From Arthrobacter globiformis (GTDB taxonomy: Bacteria > Actinomycetota > Actinomycetes > Actinomycetales > Micrococcaceae), in NCBI RefSeq assembly GCF_030818015.1, contig NZ_JAUSZX010000001.1, forward strand, positions 3,038,001 to 3,102,000: a stretch of DNA of 64,000 nt, written 5' to 3'. Shown piece after piece: positions 9,782 to 20,592 of the stretch. Position 1 is the first letter of the stretch. The number at the start of each line of letters is the position of its first letter. Below the pieces are notes generated by a model. That model did not search any database. It was not told the DNA's origin and was given only the letters and a program-made list of their open reading frames with translations. The position numbers were made by a program, and so were the translations under genes.

Positions 9782-12700
9782 TCTGCGCTGCCGGGCTCTG
9801 CGCGGCTGCCTTCTGCAGGGCGGCCTCCTGCGACGCAACGAGCGCTGCGGCGTGCTCCTGCAGGCTGGTCACGGACCAGGCGTAGGTGCGCAGGGCCTCA
9901 ATCGCCTGGACGGCGGCGTTGAACTCGGCCACGGTGGTGATGCAGGGGATGCCGATGGACGTGGCGGCGGCACGGAGTTCGTACCCGTCGCTGCGGGCCT
10001 CGCCGCCGGACGGGGTGTTGAACACCATGTCGATTTCGCCGGCAATCACGAGGTCGGCGATGGTGCCTTCACCTTCGGCGCTGCTGCCCTCGGCCACCTT
10101 GCGCACCGGGGTGGCCTGGATGCCGTTGCGGCGCAGCACGTCGGCGGTGCCGCCGGTGGAAACGATCTCGAAGCCGAGGTCGGAGAGGCGCTTGACGCCC
10201 ATGATCACCGAACGCTTGTCGCGGTTCGCCACGGAAACGAAGACCTTGCCCTCGGTGGGCAGGGCGTTGTTCGCCGCGGCCTGGCTCTTGGCGAAGGCGG
10301 TGTCAAAGTGCTTGTCGATGCCCATGACCTCGCCGGTGGAACGCATTTCCGGGCCGAGCAGGGAGTCCACGACCTTGCCCTCCGGGGTCCGGAAGCGGCT
10401 GAACGGCAGGACCGCTTCCTTGACGGACACGGGCGCGTCCAGCGGCAGCGTGGAGCCGTCGCCGGTTTCCGGGAGAATCTTGTACGCGCTGCGGAGCTGG
10501 CCGATGGTCACGCCGGTGCCGATCAGGGCAGCGGCCTTGGCCATCTGCACGCCGGTGGCCTTGGACACGAAGGGCACGGTCCGGGAGGCGCGCGGGTTGG
10601 CTTCCAGGACGTAAAGGACGTCGGAGGCCAGCGCGAACTGGATGTTGATGAGGCCGCGGACGCCCACACCCTCGGCGATGGCCCGGGTGGCGGTGCGGAC
10701 GCGTTCCAGCACATTGTTGCCCAGCGTGATGGGCGGGAGGACGCACGCAGAGTCGCCGGAGTGAACGCCGGCCTCCTCGATGTGCTCCATGATGCCGCCC
10801 AGGTACATGTCCGTGCCGTCGAAGAGGGCGTCGACGTCGATCTCGACTGCGTCCTCGAGGAACCGGTCAATCAGCACAGGGTGCTCGGCGGTGATTTCGG
10901 TGGCGTTGGCGATGTAGCGGGACAGGTTGGGCTCGTCGTAGACAATCTCCATGCCGCGGCCGCCCAGGACGTAGGACGGGCGGACCAGGACGGGGTAACC
11001 GATCTCGTCGGCGATCTTCTTGGCGTCCTCGAAGGAGACGGCAGTGCCGTTCTTCGGGGAAACCAGGCCAGCTTCGTCCAGCACGCGGGCGAAGGCGCCG
11101 CGGTGCTCGGCGAGGTCGATCGCTTCGGGCGAGGTGCCCAGGATCGGCACGCCGGCGTCGGCCAGCTGCTGGGCCAGCTTCAGCGGGGTCTGGCCGCCGA
11201 GCTGCACGAAGACGCCCATCACGCCGCCGGTGCGCTCCTCAGCCGCGATGACCTCGAGGACGTCCTCAAGGGTCAGCGGCTCGAAGTAGAGCCGGGTGGA
11301 GATGTCGTAGTCGGTGGAGACGGTTTCCGGGTTGCAGTTGACCATGACCGTCTCGTAGCCGGCCTTGCGCAGTGCCATCGAGGCGTGGACGCAGGAGTAG
11401 TCGAACTCAATGCCCTGGCCGATGCGGTTGGGCCCGGAGCCGAGGATAAGGATGGACGGCTTGGAGTGCAGCGCAACCTCGTCCTCCTCGTCGTAGGCCG
11501 AGTAGTGATACGGCGTGTAGGCGGCGAATTCCGCGGCGCAGGTGTCCACGGTCTTGTAGACCGGGCGGATGCCCAGTGCCTGGCGGACGCCGCGGACAAC
11601 GGCCTCCGAGTTATGCGTCAGCGAACCGATCTGTTCGTCGGAGAAGCCGTGGCGCTTGGCGTTGCGGAGCATGTCCTGAGTCAGGGCGCCGGAGTGGCGG
11701 ATCTCCTGGGAGATTTCGTTGAGCAGCTGGAGCTGGTCAAGGAACCAGGGGTCGATCTTGGTGGCCTCGTGGAGTTCCTCCACGCTGGCGCCGCCGAGCA
11801 GGGCGCGCTGGACCTGGTGCAGGCGTTCCGTCGTGGGGCGCTTGGCCTTCTCGATGAGCTCCGGGACTTCCCATTCGGGGACGGAGCTGAAGTCCAGCTG
11901 CGAGCCCTTCTGCTCCAAGGAGCGCAGGGCCTTCTGCAGGGCTTCGGTGAAGTTGCGGCCCATGGCCATCGCCTCGCCCACCGACTTCATGGTGGTGGTG
12001 AGCGTGGGGTCCGCGGCGGGGAACTTCTCGAACGCGAACCGCGGGACCTTGACCACCACGTAGTCGAGCGTCGGCTCGAAGGAGGCGGGGGTCTTCTGGG
12101 TGATGTCGTTCGGGATCTCGTCCAGGGTGTAGCCCAGCGAGAGCTTGGTGGCGATCTTGGCGATGGCGAAGCCCGTGGCCTTGGACGCCAGCGCCGAGGA
12201 GCGGGACACGCGCGGGTTCATTTCGATGACCACTACGCGGCCGGTCGCGGGATCGATGGCGAACTGGATGTTGCAGCCGCCGGTGTCCACGCCGACCTCA
12301 CGGATGACCGCGATGGAGATGTCGCGCAGCCGCTGGTATTCGCGGTCGGTAAGGGTCAGTGCCGGGGCAACGGTGATGGAGTCGCCGGTGTGCACGCCCA
12401 CGGGATCAAAGTTCTCGATGGAACAGACGACAACCACGTTGTCGTTCTTGTCCCGCATCATCTCGAGCTCGTATTCCTTCCAGCCCAGGATGCTCTCTTC
12501 GAGCAGCACCTCGCTGGTGGGGCTGTACTGCAGGCCCTGGCCGACGATCCGGCGCAGGTCCTCTTCGTTGTACGCCAGGCCGGAACCGAGGCCGCCCATG
12601 GTGAAGGAGGGGCGGACCACCATGGGGTAGCCGAGGTCGTCGGCTGCCTTCAGGGCCTCGTCCATGGTGTGGATGATGTGGCTGCGGGCGGACTCGGCGC

Positions 12701-13118
12701 CGCAGCGCTCCACGACGCCCTTGAACTTCTCGCGGTCCTCGCCGAGCTCGATCGCGGCGATGTTCGCGCCAATCAGTTCCACGTTGTACTTCTCCAGCAC
12801 ACCGTTCTTGTCCAGCGCGATGGCGGTGTTCAGTGCCGTTTGGCCGCCCAGGGTGGGCAGCACGGCGTCCGGGCGCTCCTTGGCGATGATCTTCTCCACC
12901 ACCTCGGGGGTGATGGGCTCGATGTAGGTGGCGTCAGCGAACTCCGGGTCGGTCATGATGGTGGCCGGGTTGGAGTTGACGAGGATGACGCGCAGGCCTT
13001 CCTCCTTGAGGACGCGAAGGGCCTGCGTGCCGGAGTAGTCGAATTCAGCGGCCTGGCCGATGACGATCGGGCCGGAACCGATGACCAGGACGCTCTTAAG
13101 GTCAGTTCTCTTGGGCAT
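9774..13118 (-). CDS. carB: Carbamoyl-phosphate synthase large subunit
   Basis: Makes carbamoyl phosphate from ammonia delivered by CarA, bicarbonate and two ATP; feeds both pyrimidines and arginine. 1114 residues, slightly longer than the E. coli protein. Two homologous ATP-grasp halves are clear: the first with [16 protein letters not shown] at residues 14-29 and GGLGSG near residue 175, the second repeating [16 protein letters not shown] near residue 566 and GGRGME near residue 725. The C-terminal methylglyoxal-synthase-like allosteric domain (about 950-1080) includes VNTPSGG-type residues and would bind UMP or ornithine. Its start overlaps the carA stop by one base, and its end overlaps pyrF. 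Confidence 0.97.
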   Translation of the reverse strand: MPKRTDLKSVLVIGSGPIVIGQAAEFDYSGTQALRVLKEEGLRVILVNSNPATIMTDPEFADATYIEPITPEVVEKIIAKERPDAVLPTLGGQTALNTAIALDKNGVLEKYNVELIGANIAAIELGEDREKFKGVVERCGAESARSHIIHTMDEALKAADDLGYPMVVRPSFTMGGLGSGLAYNEEDLRRIVGQGLQYSPTSEVLLEESILGWKEYELEMMRDKNDNVVVVCSIENFDPVGVHTGDSITVAPALTLTDREYQRLRDISIAVIREVGVDTGGCNIQFAIDPATGRVVVIEMNPRVSRSSALASKATGFAIAKIATKLSLGYTLDEIPNDITQKTPASFEPTLDYVVVKVPRFAFEKFPAADPTLTTTMKSVGEAMAMGRNFTEALQKALRSLEQKGSQLDFSSVPEWEVPELIEKAKRPTTERLHQVQRALLGGASVEELHEATKIDPWFLDQLQLLNEISQEIRHSGALTQDMLRNAKRHGFSDEQIGSLTHNSEAVVRGVRQALGIRPVYKTVDTCAAEFAAYTPYHYSAYDEEDEVALHSKPSILILGSGPNRIGQGIEFDYSCVHASMALRKAGYETVMVNCNPETVSTDYDISTRLYFEPLTLEDVLEVIAAEERTGGVMGVFVQLGGQTPLKLAQQLADAGVPILGTSPEAIDLAEHRGAFARVLDEAGLVSPKNGTAVSFEDAKKIADEIGYPVLVRPSYVLGGRGMEIVYDEPNLSRYIANATEITAEHPVLIDRFLEDAVEIDVDALFDGTDMYLGGIMEHIEEAGVHSGDSACVLPPITLGNNVLERVRTATRAIAEGVGVRGLINIQFALASDVLYVLEANPRASRTVPFVSKATGVQMAKAAALIGTGVTIGQLRSAYKILPETGDGSTLPLDAPVSVKEAVLPFSRFRTPEGKVVDSLLGPEMRSTGEVMGIDKHFDTAFAKSQAAANNALPTEGKVFVSVANRDKRSVIMGVKRLSDLGFEIVSTGGTADVLRRNGIQATPVRKVAEGSSAEGEGTIADLVIAGEIDMVFNTPSGGEARSDGYELRAAATSIGIPCITTVAEFNAAVQAIEALRTYAWSVTSLQEHAAALVASQEAALQKAAAQSPAAQNA

Positions 13119-14458
13119 TACTTCTTGTCCTCAGTCTTGTTGTCAGTCGTGTGCGGCTCGGCCGGGTTCTGCTGGGCCTCTGCGGGGTGCTGCGCGTCCA
13201 CGGGTTCCTTGGACAGGTTGGCGGTGCGGCCGTCGGTGTTTGGCTTAGTGTCTTCCATCAGCTTGATGAAGCGGTCGAAGAGGTAGGCGGCGTCGTGCGG
13301 GCCGGCGGCAGCTTCGGGGTGGTACTGGACAGAGAAAGCCGGGATGTCCAGGCAGGCCAGGCCTTCCACGACCTCGTCGTTCAGGCTGACGTGGCTGACC
13401 TCGACCCGTCCGTAGCGCTCTTCCGGCGCGTTGGTGGGGCCGTCCAGCGGGGCGTCGACGGCGAAGCCGTGGTTCTGCGAGGTGATCTCCACCTTGCCCG
13501 TGCGGCGGTCCATGACGGGCTGGTTTATGCCGCGGTGGCCGTAGCGCAGCTTGTAGGTGCCGAAGCCGAGGGCGCGGCCCAGGATCTGGTTGCCGAAGCA
13601 GATGCCGAAGTACGGCAGCTTCTCGTCCAGGACGGTGCGGAGCAGCTTGACCTGGTTGTCAGCTGTAGCGGGGTCGCCGGGGCCGTTGGACATGAAGAAG
13701 CCGTCAGGGCTGACGGCCTTGACGTCGTCGATGGTGGCCGTGGCGGGCAGCACGTGCACGCGGACACCGCGCTCGGCGAAGCGCACCGGCGTCATGGCCT
13801 TGATGCCTAGGTCGATCGCCGCGATGCTGAAGCGTGCGTCGCCGTCCCAGCCGTGGTCCTTGGGCTCCACCACGTAGGCTTCGTCGATGCTGACTTCCTC
13901 GGCAAGCCGGGCGCCTTCCATCGGCTCACTGGCGAGTACGGTGTCGACGAGTTCCTTGTCGGTGGCCTTGGCCGCCTCGCCGGAGAAGATGCCGGCGCGC
14001 ATGGTCTTGTGCTCGCGCAGGTGGCGGGTGATGGCCCGGGTATCCACGCCCTGGATGCCGACGATGCCCTGCTCGACGAGTTCGGAGTCGAGAGATCGCT
14101 CAGACCGCCAGTTGGACGGACGGCGGGCGGCGTCACGGACAATGTAGCCGGCCACCCAGATGCGGCGGGATTCGGCGTCCTCGCTGTTCACACCGGTGTT
14201 GCCGATGTGCGGTGCCGTCTGCACCACCAGCTGGCGTGCGTAGGACGGGTCCGTAATGGTCTCCTGGTAGCCGGTCATGCCGGTGGCGAAGACCGCTTCC
14301 CCCAGGGCGGTACCCTGCGCGCCGTAGCTGCGGCCGCGGAAGATGCGGCCGTCTTCGAGCACCAGGACGGCGGGGGCGGATGCTGCGGCCTGCGGCGCAG
14401 TTCCTGCATTTACTGTCACTTCGGTTTCCGTCACTTTATTACTTTCCACTATGGGCAC
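13118..14458 (-). CDS. carA: Carbamoyl-phosphate synthase small (glutaminase) subunit
   Basis: Glutamine amidotransferase subunit that hydrolyses glutamine and channels ammonia to CarB. 446 residues, about 60 more than E. coli CarA because of a variable N-terminus and a charged C-terminal tail (about residues 400-446, rich in Pro, Glu and Lys). The class I amidotransferase triad is present: nucleophile Cys in [12 protein letters not shown] near residue 280, and the His-x-Glu pair in QYHPEA near residue 375. The start used is GTG at 14458, overlapping the preceding small membrane protein gene by 20 bases; several in-frame GTG codons just downstream are alternatives. Confidence 0.95.
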   Translation of the reverse strand: MPIVESNKVTETEVTVNAGTAPQAAASAPAVLVLEDGRIFRGRSYGAQGTALGEAVFATGMTGYQETITDPSYARQLVVQTAPHIGNTGVNSEDAESRRIWVAGYIVRDAARRPSNWRSERSLDSELVEQGIVGIQGVDTRAITRHLREHKTMRAGIFSGEAAKATDKELVDTVLASEPMEGARLAEEVSIDEAYVVEPKDHGWDGDARFSIAAIDLGIKAMTPVRFAERGVRVHVLPATATIDDVKAVSPDGFFMSNGPGDPATADNQVKLLRTVLDEKLPYFGICFGNQILGRALGFGTYKLRYGHRGINQPVMDRRTGKVEITSQNHGFAVDAPLDGPTNAPEERYGRVEVSHVSLNDEVVEGLACLDIPAFSVQYHPEAAAGPHDAAYLFDRFIKLMEDTKPNTDGRTANLSKEPVDAQHPAEAQQNPAEPHTTDNKTEDKK

Positions 14459-14957
14459 CTGCCTGGGGGCCTGGGGAGATCATTTCCTGAAGTTGTTGGA
14501 GGACGGCCGGCTTGTCCGCGGCGCGCCGTGTGCGGAAGCCGGTGTCCAGGGCGTGGGTTCCGAGCGTCCAGCTGAGCATCAGCAGCCCGTCCTTTTCCAC
14601 GAATTTACCGGCCATGCCGCTGTCCTGCCGGACGCCGGCCAGCGAAGCCGCCGGGATGAACAGCGGCCGCGCACCGGAGCGGTCCAGGAGCACCCCCTCC
14701 GGATGGATGGAGAGCTCCGCGTTGGTGCGGATGCCGAGGCCGTGCACGGCGATCCTGTCCAGCCAGTCCCCCGCGGTGGTGGAGGCCACGTACTGTCCGT
14801 CGGCCGAGAGCAGCGGCTCGCCCAGCCCAGCAGGAACTGCCGGCAGCTGGTCGATGTCGGACTGCCGTCGCAGCCGGTTGCGCCAGCCGATCCAGATCAG
14901 GACAAAAACGACGGCGACGACCGCCAGCATCGCAAGTCCGGGAAGGACTTTTTCCAT
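14439..14957 (-). CDS. Membrane-anchored PH-like protein embedded in the pyr operon
   Basis: A 172-residue protein with one N-terminal transmembrane helix (about residues 7-25, [18 protein letters not shown]) followed by basic RNRLRRQ, predicting a cytoplasmic C-terminal domain. That domain is beta-rich, with segments such as [13 protein letters not shown] and [11 protein letters not shown] that resemble a bacterial PH-like fold. It begins with an ATGA overlap of the pyrC stop and ends 20 bases inside carA, so it is translated as part of the pyrimidine operon. A gene of similar size and type occupies the same pyrC-carA slot in mycobacteria (Rv1382 in M. tuberculosis, as I recall). No enzymatic motif is visible and the function is unknown. 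Confidence 0.85.
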   Translation of the reverse strand: MEKVLPGLAMLAVVAVVFVLIWIGWRNRLRRQSDIDQLPAVPAGLGEPLLSADGQYVASTTAGDWLDRIAVHGLGIRTNAELSIHPEGVLLDRSGARPLFIPAASLAGVRQDSGMAGKFVEKDGLLMLSWTLGTHALDTGFRTRRAADKPAVLQQLQEMISPGPQAGAHSGK

Positions 14958-16318
14958 CAGTTGGCACCTGCTGCGCTGGCAACCGGCGCTTCCGTGGGGT
15001 AGCGGTAAGGCGTATTGAGCTTGCCGTCCAGGACCGTGGGGTGGCCCTTGAAGAACGTGGCCACCACCTTGCCGGGGAGTTCCATGCCGCGGAACGGCGA
15101 GTTGCGCCCCATGGTTGCCATCGCGGAAGGATCCACTGTCCAGCGCGCGGCCGGATCCACCAGGACGATGTTGGCGGGTTCGCCCTTTTCCAGCGGCCGG
15201 CCCTGGTCCGTGAGCCGCCCGATGCCAGCTGGCGCGGTGGAGGTGACCCTGGCAAAGTCGGCCCAGGTCATGAGGCCAGTCTCGATCATGGCGTGCTGGA
15301 CCACTGACAGGGCGGTTTCCAGCCCCGTCATGCCCATGGCCGCCTGGGCCCACTCGCACTCCTTGTGCTCGCTTGGGTGCGGGGCGTGGTCGGTGCCGAC
15401 GACGTCGATAGTGCCGTCGGCGAGGGCGGCGCGCAGGGCCTGGACGTCGTCGTTGGTGCGAAGCGGCGGGTTGACCTTGTAGACGGGGTCGTAGCTGCGG
15501 ACCAAGTCATCGGTGAGTAGAAGATGGTGCGGCGTCACTTCGGCGGTGACGTTGATGCCGCGGCCCTTGGCCCAGCGGATGATCTCCACCGAACCCGCGG
15601 TGGAGACGTGGCAAACGTGGAGCCGGGATCCCACGTGCTGGGCCAGCAGGACGTCGCGGGCGATGATGCTCTCCTCGGCCACTGCCGGCCAGCCGGTCAG
15701 GCCGAGGACAGCGGACACTTCGCCTTCGTTCATCTGGGCACCGGCGGTGAGGCGCGGTTCCTGCGCGTGCTGGGCCACGACGCCGTCGAACGCCTTGACG
15801 TACTCGAGGGCGCGGCGCATCAGGACGGGATCGTGGACGCAGATGCCGTCGTCGGAGAACATGCGGACCCGGGCGCGGGAATCGGCCATCGCGCCGAGCT
15901 CGGCGAGCTGTTCGCCGGCCAGCCCCACGGTGACGGCGCCCACGGGGCGGACGTCCACCCAGCCGGCGGACCGGCCCAGGCTGTAGACCTGTTCCACCAC
16001 ACCGGCGGTGTCCGCCACCGGGGTGCTGTTGGCCATGGCGTGCACGGCGGTGAAGCCGCCGAGCGCTGCGGCGCGCGTGCCGGTTTCCACCGTTTCGGCG
16101 TCTTCGCGGCCCGGTTCACGGAGGTGGGTGTGGACGTCCACCATGCCCGGCAGGGCGACGAGGCCCTCGGCGTCAATCACCGTGGCTCCGTCCGCTGCGT
16201 CCGTCTCCGAGAGGTCGGTGCCCCTGGCAGTGATCAGGCCGCCGCGGATGAGCAGGTCCTCGCGGTCGCCGCCAAGGATCGCGGCGCCCCGGATAAGGTA
16301 TGTGGTCTCGTCAGCCAT
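14957..16318 (-). CDS. pyrC: Dihydroorotase
   Basis: Zinc amidohydrolase that cyclises carbamoyl aspartate to dihydroorotate. 453 residues, the type I form. The metal-binding HTHLREPG motif lies near residues 63-70, further metal-ligand histidines lie in [10 protein letters not shown] near residue 247 and the catalytic Asp in VVGTDHAPH near residue 320. It lies between pyrB and the small membrane protein gene and overlaps the latter by ATGA and touches the pyrB stop at one base, so expression is tightly coupled. No dihydroorotate dehydrogenase or pyrE gene is in the window, as usual for actinobacteria, where they lie elsewhere. Confidence 0.96.
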   Translation of the reverse strand: MADETTYLIRGAAILGGDREDLLIRGGLITARGTDLSETDAADGATVIDAEGLVALPGMVDVHTHLREPGREDAETVETGTRAAALGGFTAVHAMANSTPVADTAGVVEQVYSLGRSAGWVDVRPVGAVTVGLAGEQLAELGAMADSRARVRMFSDDGICVHDPVLMRRALEYVKAFDGVVAQHAQEPRLTAGAQMNEGEVSAVLGLTGWPAVAEESIIARDVLLAQHVGSRLHVCHVSTAGSVEIIRWAKGRGINVTAEVTPHHLLLTDDLVRSYDPVYKVNPPLRTNDDVQALRAALADGTIDVVGTDHAPHPSEHKECEWAQAAMGMTGLETALSVVQHAMIETGLMTWADFARVTSTAPAGIGRLTDQGRPLEKGEPANIVLVDPAARWTVDPSAMATMGRNSPFRGMELPGKVVATFFKGHPTVLDGKLNTPYRYPTEAPVASAAGAN

Positions 16319-17313
16319 CAGTTGCTCTCCTTCAGGGTGGTGGCTGGTTCCCGGGTATCCCCGGAGAGCAGCAGGTACAGGGCGGCCATGCGGATCGACA
16401 CACCGTTCTTGACCTGTGCGAGCACGGTGGAACGGGGCGAGTCGGCGGCGGCCGCGGAAATTTCCAGGCCCCGGTTCATGGGTCCGGGGTGCATGATGAT
16501 GGTGTCCTTCAGGCCCAGGCTGTCCAGCGCGCGGAGCCTGTTGTCATCGAACCCCCAACGGCGGGAGTACTCACGGGTGGACGGGAAAAACGAGGCGTTC
16601 ATCCGCTCGCCCTGGACGCGGAGCATCATCACCGCGTCGACGCCCTTTTCCAGGGTCTCGTCAATGTCGTAGCTGATGCTGCAGGGCCAGTGTTCGACGC
16701 CGATGGGCAGCAGTGTGGGCGGCGCCACCAGGGTCACGTCGGCGCCGAGGGTGCGCAGCAGCCAGACGTTGGACCGCGCCACGCGGGAGTGCAGGACGTC
16801 GCCGGCGATGGCGACGCGCATGCCGCGCAGGTCCGCCCCCGTGGAGGGCAGGCCGGAGAGTTTGGTCCAGTGCCGCCGCATGGTGAAGGCGTCCAGCAGT
16901 GCCTGGGTGGGGTGTTCGTGGGTGCCGTCTCCGGCGTTGATGACTGCGGCGTCGATCCAGTCGGTGGCCGCCAGCCGGTGCGGGGCACCGGAGGCCCAGT
17001 GGCGGATTACGACGGCGTCAGCCCCCATGGCGGCCAGCGTCTGGGCGGTGTCCTTGAGCGACTCGCCCTTGGAGACCGACGATCCCTTGGCGGCGAAGTT
17101 GATGACGTCCGCCGAGAGCCGCTTGGCTGCGGCCTCGAAGGAAATGCGGGTCCTGGTGGAATCCTCGAAGAAGAGGTTCACCACGGTCCGTCCGCGCAGG
17201 GCGGGAAGCTTCTTGACCTCGCGCTCCCCCACGGTCGACATCTCTTCGGCGGTGTCGAGGATGCGCACGGCGTTGGCCAGGCTGAGGTCTTCGGTGGAAA
17301 GCAGGTGCTTCAT
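16318..17313 (-). CDS. pyrB: Aspartate carbamoyltransferase catalytic subunit
   Basis: Condenses carbamoyl phosphate with aspartate, the committed step of pyrimidine synthesis. 331 residues. The carbamoyl-phosphate site [13 protein letters not shown] is at about residues 51-63, the second conserved block [10 protein letters not shown] near residue 139, and the aspartate loop MLRVQGER near residue 230. There is no pyrI regulatory subunit beside it, which is normal for actinobacteria. The start overlaps the pyrR stop (ATGA), so it should be under the same leader control as pyrR. Confidence 0.97.
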   Translation of the reverse strand: MKHLLSTEDLSLANAVRILDTAEEMSTVGEREVKKLPALRGRTVVNLFFEDSTRTRISFEAAAKRLSADVINFAAKGSSVSKGESLKDTAQTLAAMGADAVVIRHWASGAPHRLAATDWIDAAVINAGDGTHEHPTQALLDAFTMRRHWTKLSGLPSTGADLRGMRVAIAGDVLHSRVARSNVWLLRTLGADVTLVAPPTLLPIGVEHWPCSISYDIDETLEKGVDAVMMLRVQGERMNASFFPSTREYSRRWGFDDNRLRALDSLGLKDTIIMHPGPMNRGLEISAAAADSPRSTVLAQVKNGVSIRMAALYLLLSGDTREPATTLKESN

Positions 17314-17894
17314 GCGCCGGCCTCGATTACCACTTCATTGACTGCCTGGCCGTCGACGGCATCGGTCTCCTCGAGCCGGACCCGGACCTTCTCGGCGGAG
17401 GACGTGGGCAGGTTCTTGCCCACGTGGTCCGCGCGGATGGGAAGTTCGCGGTGGCCCCGGTCAATCAGGACAGCCAGGCGAACGATGCGCGGCCGGCCGA
17501 GGTCCACAAGCGCGTCCAGTGCGGCACGGATGGTCCGGCCGGAATACAGGACGTCGTCGATCAGCACAACCACTTTGTTGTCGATGCCAGTCAGCGGCAG
17601 CCGCGTATGGTGCGGCGGCCTTGTGGGCTGGTGGGAAAGATCGTCCCGGAACATGGTGACGTCCAGCTGGCCGACGATGGCGGCGGCGTCCACGGCGGGA
17701 TCGGCGGCGGCGATTTTCTGGGCGAGCCGGACTGCAAGCGGGTAGCCGCGGCGGGGAATGCCCAGCAGCACCAGGTCCTGGGAGCCCTTGTTGGCCTCGA
17801 GGATCTCATGGGCGATACGAGTGAGGGCACGGTCAATGTCCGCCTGGTTGAGAACAACCCTGGCCGGAACCGGTGCCTGCGTGACAGGAGTCAT
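17310..17894 (-). CDS. pyrR: Bifunctional pyr operon regulator / uracil phosphoribosyltransferase
   Basis: RNA-binding regulator of pyrimidine genes that keeps a phosphoribosyltransferase fold and often uracil phosphoribosyltransferase activity. 194 residues from the ATG at 17894. This start is chosen because GGGGAG lies seven bases upstream and the family begins with the segment leading into [19 protein letters not shown]; a longer frame to 17921 would run through the ribosome-binding site. The PRPP-binding signature [13 protein letters not shown] lies near residues 109-121. It is the first gene of the pyr operon, and a PyrR-binding-loop-like sequence lies in its own leader, which suggests autoregulation. 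Confidence 0.95.
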   Translation of the reverse strand: MTPVTQAPVPARVVLNQADIDRALTRIAHEILEANKGSQDLVLLGIPRRGYPLAVRLAQKIAAADPAVDAAAIVGQLDVTMFRDDLSHQPTRPPHHTRLPLTGIDNKVVVLIDDVLYSGRTIRAALDALVDLGRPRIVRLAVLIDRGHRELPIRADHVGKNLPTSSAEKVRVRLEETDAVDGQAVNEVVIEAGA

Positions 17895-17914
17895 CGCTCG
17901 TCTCCCCTTTCCCC

Positions 17915-17925
17915 GCCTCACGGGA
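17915..17925 (-). promoter_or_regulatory. Candidate PyrR-binding loop in the pyr operon leader
   Basis: Read on the minus strand the RNA would be UCCCGUGAGGC, which fits the core UCCNGNGAGGY of the PyrR-binding loop consensus known from Bacillus and mycobacteria. It is flanked by CCG before and GGGG after, able to form a short stem. It ends about 21 bases before the pyrR ATG, close to the GGGGAG ribosome-binding site. That position fits translational repression, as proposed for mycobacterial pyr operons, and I see no attenuator-type terminator between it and pyrR. Confidence 0.6.
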
Positions 17926-18055
17926 CGGAATTAAAAAAGGAACATTTGCCTTCCAAAATTACCACACCAGCGTCTGCCCCCGGCCCCGCCAGAAGGCGTC
18001 GTCCGTCACACCGTGCGGCTGCTCCTTTGCTGCCTACCCCGCGGCACATAGGCTC

Positions 18056-19348
18056 GTGTCTATGTCGATGAACCCGCAGCAGCCGCCTTCCGGCCCTGGC
18101 CGGAACAGCTCAGCCTGGAACCGCCCCGGCGATCCCGGGCGGCAGTTCCAGGGCCAGCCCGCCAATCCCAGCTGGATGGGCCACGTCCAGCCGCAGGACT
18201 ACCGGCCGGCGCCCGGGCACAGCGGCGGCGCGGTGTACCAGGTCATCCCGGAAGCCGCGTCCACCGTGGCGGCCCGGCTGGGGGCAGGGACCCTGGGACT
18301 CGTCGTGGGCGGCGGGATACTTGCCTTCGTCAGCCTGTTCCTTGTGGTGCCGTTCCTCCTGGCCAGCACCGGCGTGACCGGTTTCGTCATCGGTTTTATT
18401 GCGTCCCTGATCCCGCTGGCGGCGGTGCTGTTCGCCGTGGCCGTCATTGACCGGTGGGAACCCGAGCCAAAGCGCCTGCTGCTGTTTGCCTTCACCTGGG
18501 GCGCGGCCGTGTCCATTGCCGTGACGCTGCTCATCCAGCCGGTCTTCGCCCTCGCGGCCCCCGTCACTGATGAGGCGGCCTTCCGCGATTTCATGACCAC
18601 CGTGCAGGCCCCTGTGGTGGAGGAGTTCGCGAAGTCCCTGGGCCTGCTGCTGCTCCTCCTGTTCGCCCGCCGCAACTTTGACGGCCCAGTCGACGGCGTG
18701 GTGTTTGCCTTCACCATCGCCGGCGGCTTCGCGTTCACCGAGAACATTCTCTACTTCGGCCGGGCGATCGCCGAGTCCAGCACTCCCGGCAGCGACCTTG
18801 TCCAGGTCTTCTTCCTGCGCGGGGTGATGTCGCCGTTCGCGCACGCCATCTTCACCGGAACCACCGGCCTGATCATGGGCCTGGCCGCGCGGCGCGGGCA
18901 CTCCGGTATTTCGGTGCTCGCGTTCTTCGTTGGCCTGGTTCCCGCCATGGTCCTGCACAACAGGTGGAACAGCATGGGACAGGACTTCCTGGCCCAGTAC
19001 GTGCTGGTGCAGGTCCCCATCTTCCTGCTCGCGGTGGTGTGCATCGTGGTGCTGCGGGTCGCGGAAACGCGCCTCACCCGGCAGCGCCTCCAGGAGTACG
19101 CCGCAGCGGGGTGGTTCGCGCCGGCCGAGGTGGAGCTGCTGTCCACTCCCGGAGGCCGCCGGCAGGCTGTGCGCTGGGCCGGGTCGTACAACCGGGGCGA
19201 AGAGATGAAGGAGTTCGTCAAGGCGGCGACGCGCCTGGCCTTCACCCGGCAGCGGATCCTCAGCGGCAGGGATGTGCCGCTGCACCAGCAGGACGAAGTG
19301 CAGCAGCTGCGCCACCTGACCGTGCTGCGGGCTGCCGTCCAGCAGTAG
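18056..19348 (+). CDS. PrsW family intramembrane metalloprotease
   Basis: A 430-residue polytopic membrane protein of the PrsW family, glutamic-type or metal-dependent intramembrane proteases whose founding Bacillus member cleaves an anti-sigma factor. The first 60 residues are Pro/Gly/Gln-rich and cytoplasmic; about eight hydrophobic helices follow from residue 75 to 350. Family motifs are visible: EEFAKSLG near residue 190, FAFTENILYF near residue 225, and SPFAHAIFTG near residue 260. The last 80 residues are hydrophilic. The start is GTG at 18056 or ATG at 18062 or 18068; there is no decisive ribosome-binding site. It is divergent from the pyr operon and shares a terminator with nusB. The substrate is unknown. 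Confidence 0.85.
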   Translation: MSMSMNPQQPPSGPGRNSSAWNRPGDPGRQFQGQPANPSWMGHVQPQDYRPAPGHSGGAVYQVIPEAASTVAARLGAGTLGLVVGGGILAFVSLFLVVPFLLASTGVTGFVIGFIASLIPLAAVLFAVAVIDRWEPEPKRLLLFAFTWGAAVSIAVTLLIQPVFALAAPVTDEAAFRDFMTTVQAPVVEEFAKSLGLLLLLLFARRNFDGPVDGVVFAFTIAGGFAFTENILYFGRAIAESSTPGSDLVQVFFLRGVMSPFAHAIFTGTTGLIMGLAARRGHSGISVLAFFVGLVPAMVLHNRWNSMGQDFLAQYVLVQVPIFLLAVVCIVVLRVAETRLTRQRLQEYAAAGWFAPAEVELLSTPGGRRQAVRWAGSYNRGEEMKEFVKAATRLAFTRQRILSGRDVPLHQQDEVQQLRHLTVLRAAVQQ

Positions 19349-19377
19349 GTGGCGCTCCAACATCGAGGCTTAAATCC

Positions 19378-19414
19378 AGAAAGCCCCTGCCGGCAAAACC
19401 GGCAGAGGCTTTCT
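19378..19414. terminator. Bidirectional terminator between the prsW-like gene and nusB
   Basis: The hairpin AGAAAGCC-C-CTGCCGG, loop CAAAA, CCGGCAG-A-GGCTTTCT has 15 paired positions and one mismatch, with A- and T-rich outer stem ends on both strands. It lies between the convergent ends of the PrsW-like gene and the nusB operon, so it can serve both. Confidence 0.8.
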
Positions 19415-19428
19415 GCGTATGACTCAGC

Positions 19429-19839
19429 TCAGGCGAGCAGGGACGGCTTCAACTGCTGAAGGCGCCCCAGGAGGCCGTTGATGAACGACGGCGACTCGTC
19501 GGTGGAGAGCGTCTTGGCCAAAGCGACAGCTTCGCTGACAGCGACGCCGTCGGGAACGTCGTCGTTGTAGAGCAGCTCCCAGGTGCCGATCCGCAGGATG
19601 ATGCGGTCTACGGACGGCATGCGCTCCAGGGTCCAGCCCTGTGAGTAGGTCTCGAGGAATTCGTCGATGGTGGACTGCATCGACACAACTCCCTCGACGA
19701 TCTCGAGGGTGTACGGATTGACGATCTGGTCGGTCCTCTCGCGGCGCGCACGCAGCACGTCGAAGGCCGAGACAGAGCGCTGCTCGGCTTCGAAGAGGAC
19801 CTCAAGAGCCCTGTTGCGGGCTTTACCGCGGGCGCTCAC
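19429..19839 (-). CDS. nusB: Transcription antitermination factor NusB
   Basis: All-helical RNA-binding protein of 136 residues that works with NusE (S10) in rRNA antitermination. The N-terminal ARGKARNRALEVLFEAEQR and the C-terminal region with DEVAL-like VSEAVALAKTLSTDESPSFINGLLG are characteristic. The start is GTG at 19839, sharing one base with the efp stop. It is the last gene of the aro-efp-nusB run and is followed by the bidirectional terminator. The partial cytosolic partners are not in the window. Confidence 0.95.
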   Translation of the reverse strand: MSARGKARNRALEVLFEAEQRSVSAFDVLRARRERTDQIVNPYTLEIVEGVVSMQSTIDEFLETYSQGWTLERMPSVDRIILRIGTWELLYNDDVPDGVAVSEAVALAKTLSTDESPSFINGLLGRLQQLKPSLLA

Positions 19840-20402
19840 TAGTCGTTGACCCGGCCCAGGTAGCTGCCGTCGCGGGTGTCGACCTTGACCTTGGTGTTGT
19901 TCTCAACGAACAGGGGCACCTGGATCTCGTAACCCGTCTCCAGGGTGGCAGGCTTGGTGCCGGCGGAGGAGCGGTCGCCCTGCAGGCCCGGCTCGGTGTA
20001 GGTGATTTCGAGGACAACGCTCGGCGGCAGCTCGATGTACAGCGGGGTGCCTTCGTGGATGGCAATGTTGACCATCTGGTTTTCGAGCATGAAGTTGGTG
20101 GCATCGCCCACGGTGGCGCCCGAAACGGTGATCTGGTCGTAGTCCGAGGTGTCCATGAAGACGAAGTCTGCGCCGTCCTGGTACAGGTACTGGTAGTCGC
20201 GGCGGTCAACGGTGGCGGTCTCGATCTTGAGGCCTGCGTTGAAGGTCTTGTCCACTACCTTGCCGGACATGACGTTGCGCATCTTGGTGCGCACGAAGGC
20301 GCCGCCCTTGCCCGGCTTGACGTGCTGGAACTCGATGACGTTCCAGAGCTGGCCCTCGAGCTTCAGGACGGTGCCGTTCTTGATGTCATTTGTGGTTGCC
20401 AC
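19839..20402 (-). CDS. efp: Elongation factor P
   Basis: Three-domain beta-barrel factor (187 residues) that binds between the P and E sites of the ribosome and relieves stalling at polyproline. The KOW-like domain I has the loop [12 protein letters not shown] near residues 28-39, in which the tip residue is Gly-Gly-Ala; no lysine is at the tip position in the E. coli style, consistent with the actinobacterial type. The C-terminal signature [28 protein letters not shown] near residues 154-182 closes the fold. nusB follows with a one-base overlap. A 190-base gap separates it from the TPR gene upstream, so it may have its own promoter. Confidence 0.96.
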   Translation of the reverse strand: MATTNDIKNGTVLKLEGQLWNVIEFQHVKPGKGGAFVRTKMRNVMSGKVVDKTFNAGLKIETATVDRRDYQYLYQDGADFVFMDTSDYDQITVSGATVGDATNFMLENQMVNIAIHEGTPLYIELPPSVVLEITYTEPGLQGDRSSAGTKPATLETGYEIQVPLFVENNTKVKVDTRDGSYLGRVND

Positions 20403-20592
20403 TGGTTTCCTCTGGTTGTGTCTGACTGGTTCTGGCTGCCAGCTGGTTATGCCAAGCAGGCTTGCCGAACGGCGCGCCAGCGTGTATTTATCAAAAATCC
20501 AGAATCTATTCTAGCGGAAAAGGCGGGCACACTTTTTCGGGGCCCCCTGGCGGTGCGGCCGGAGGACCGCTGCGGCGCAGCCGGAAGACCCG

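Noticed and set aside
9279..13286. A 1335-codon open frame on the plus strand
   Set aside because: It is exactly antisense to carB and pyrF, whose motifs are complete. Long shadow frames are normal in GC-rich DNA, and this one has no family motif.
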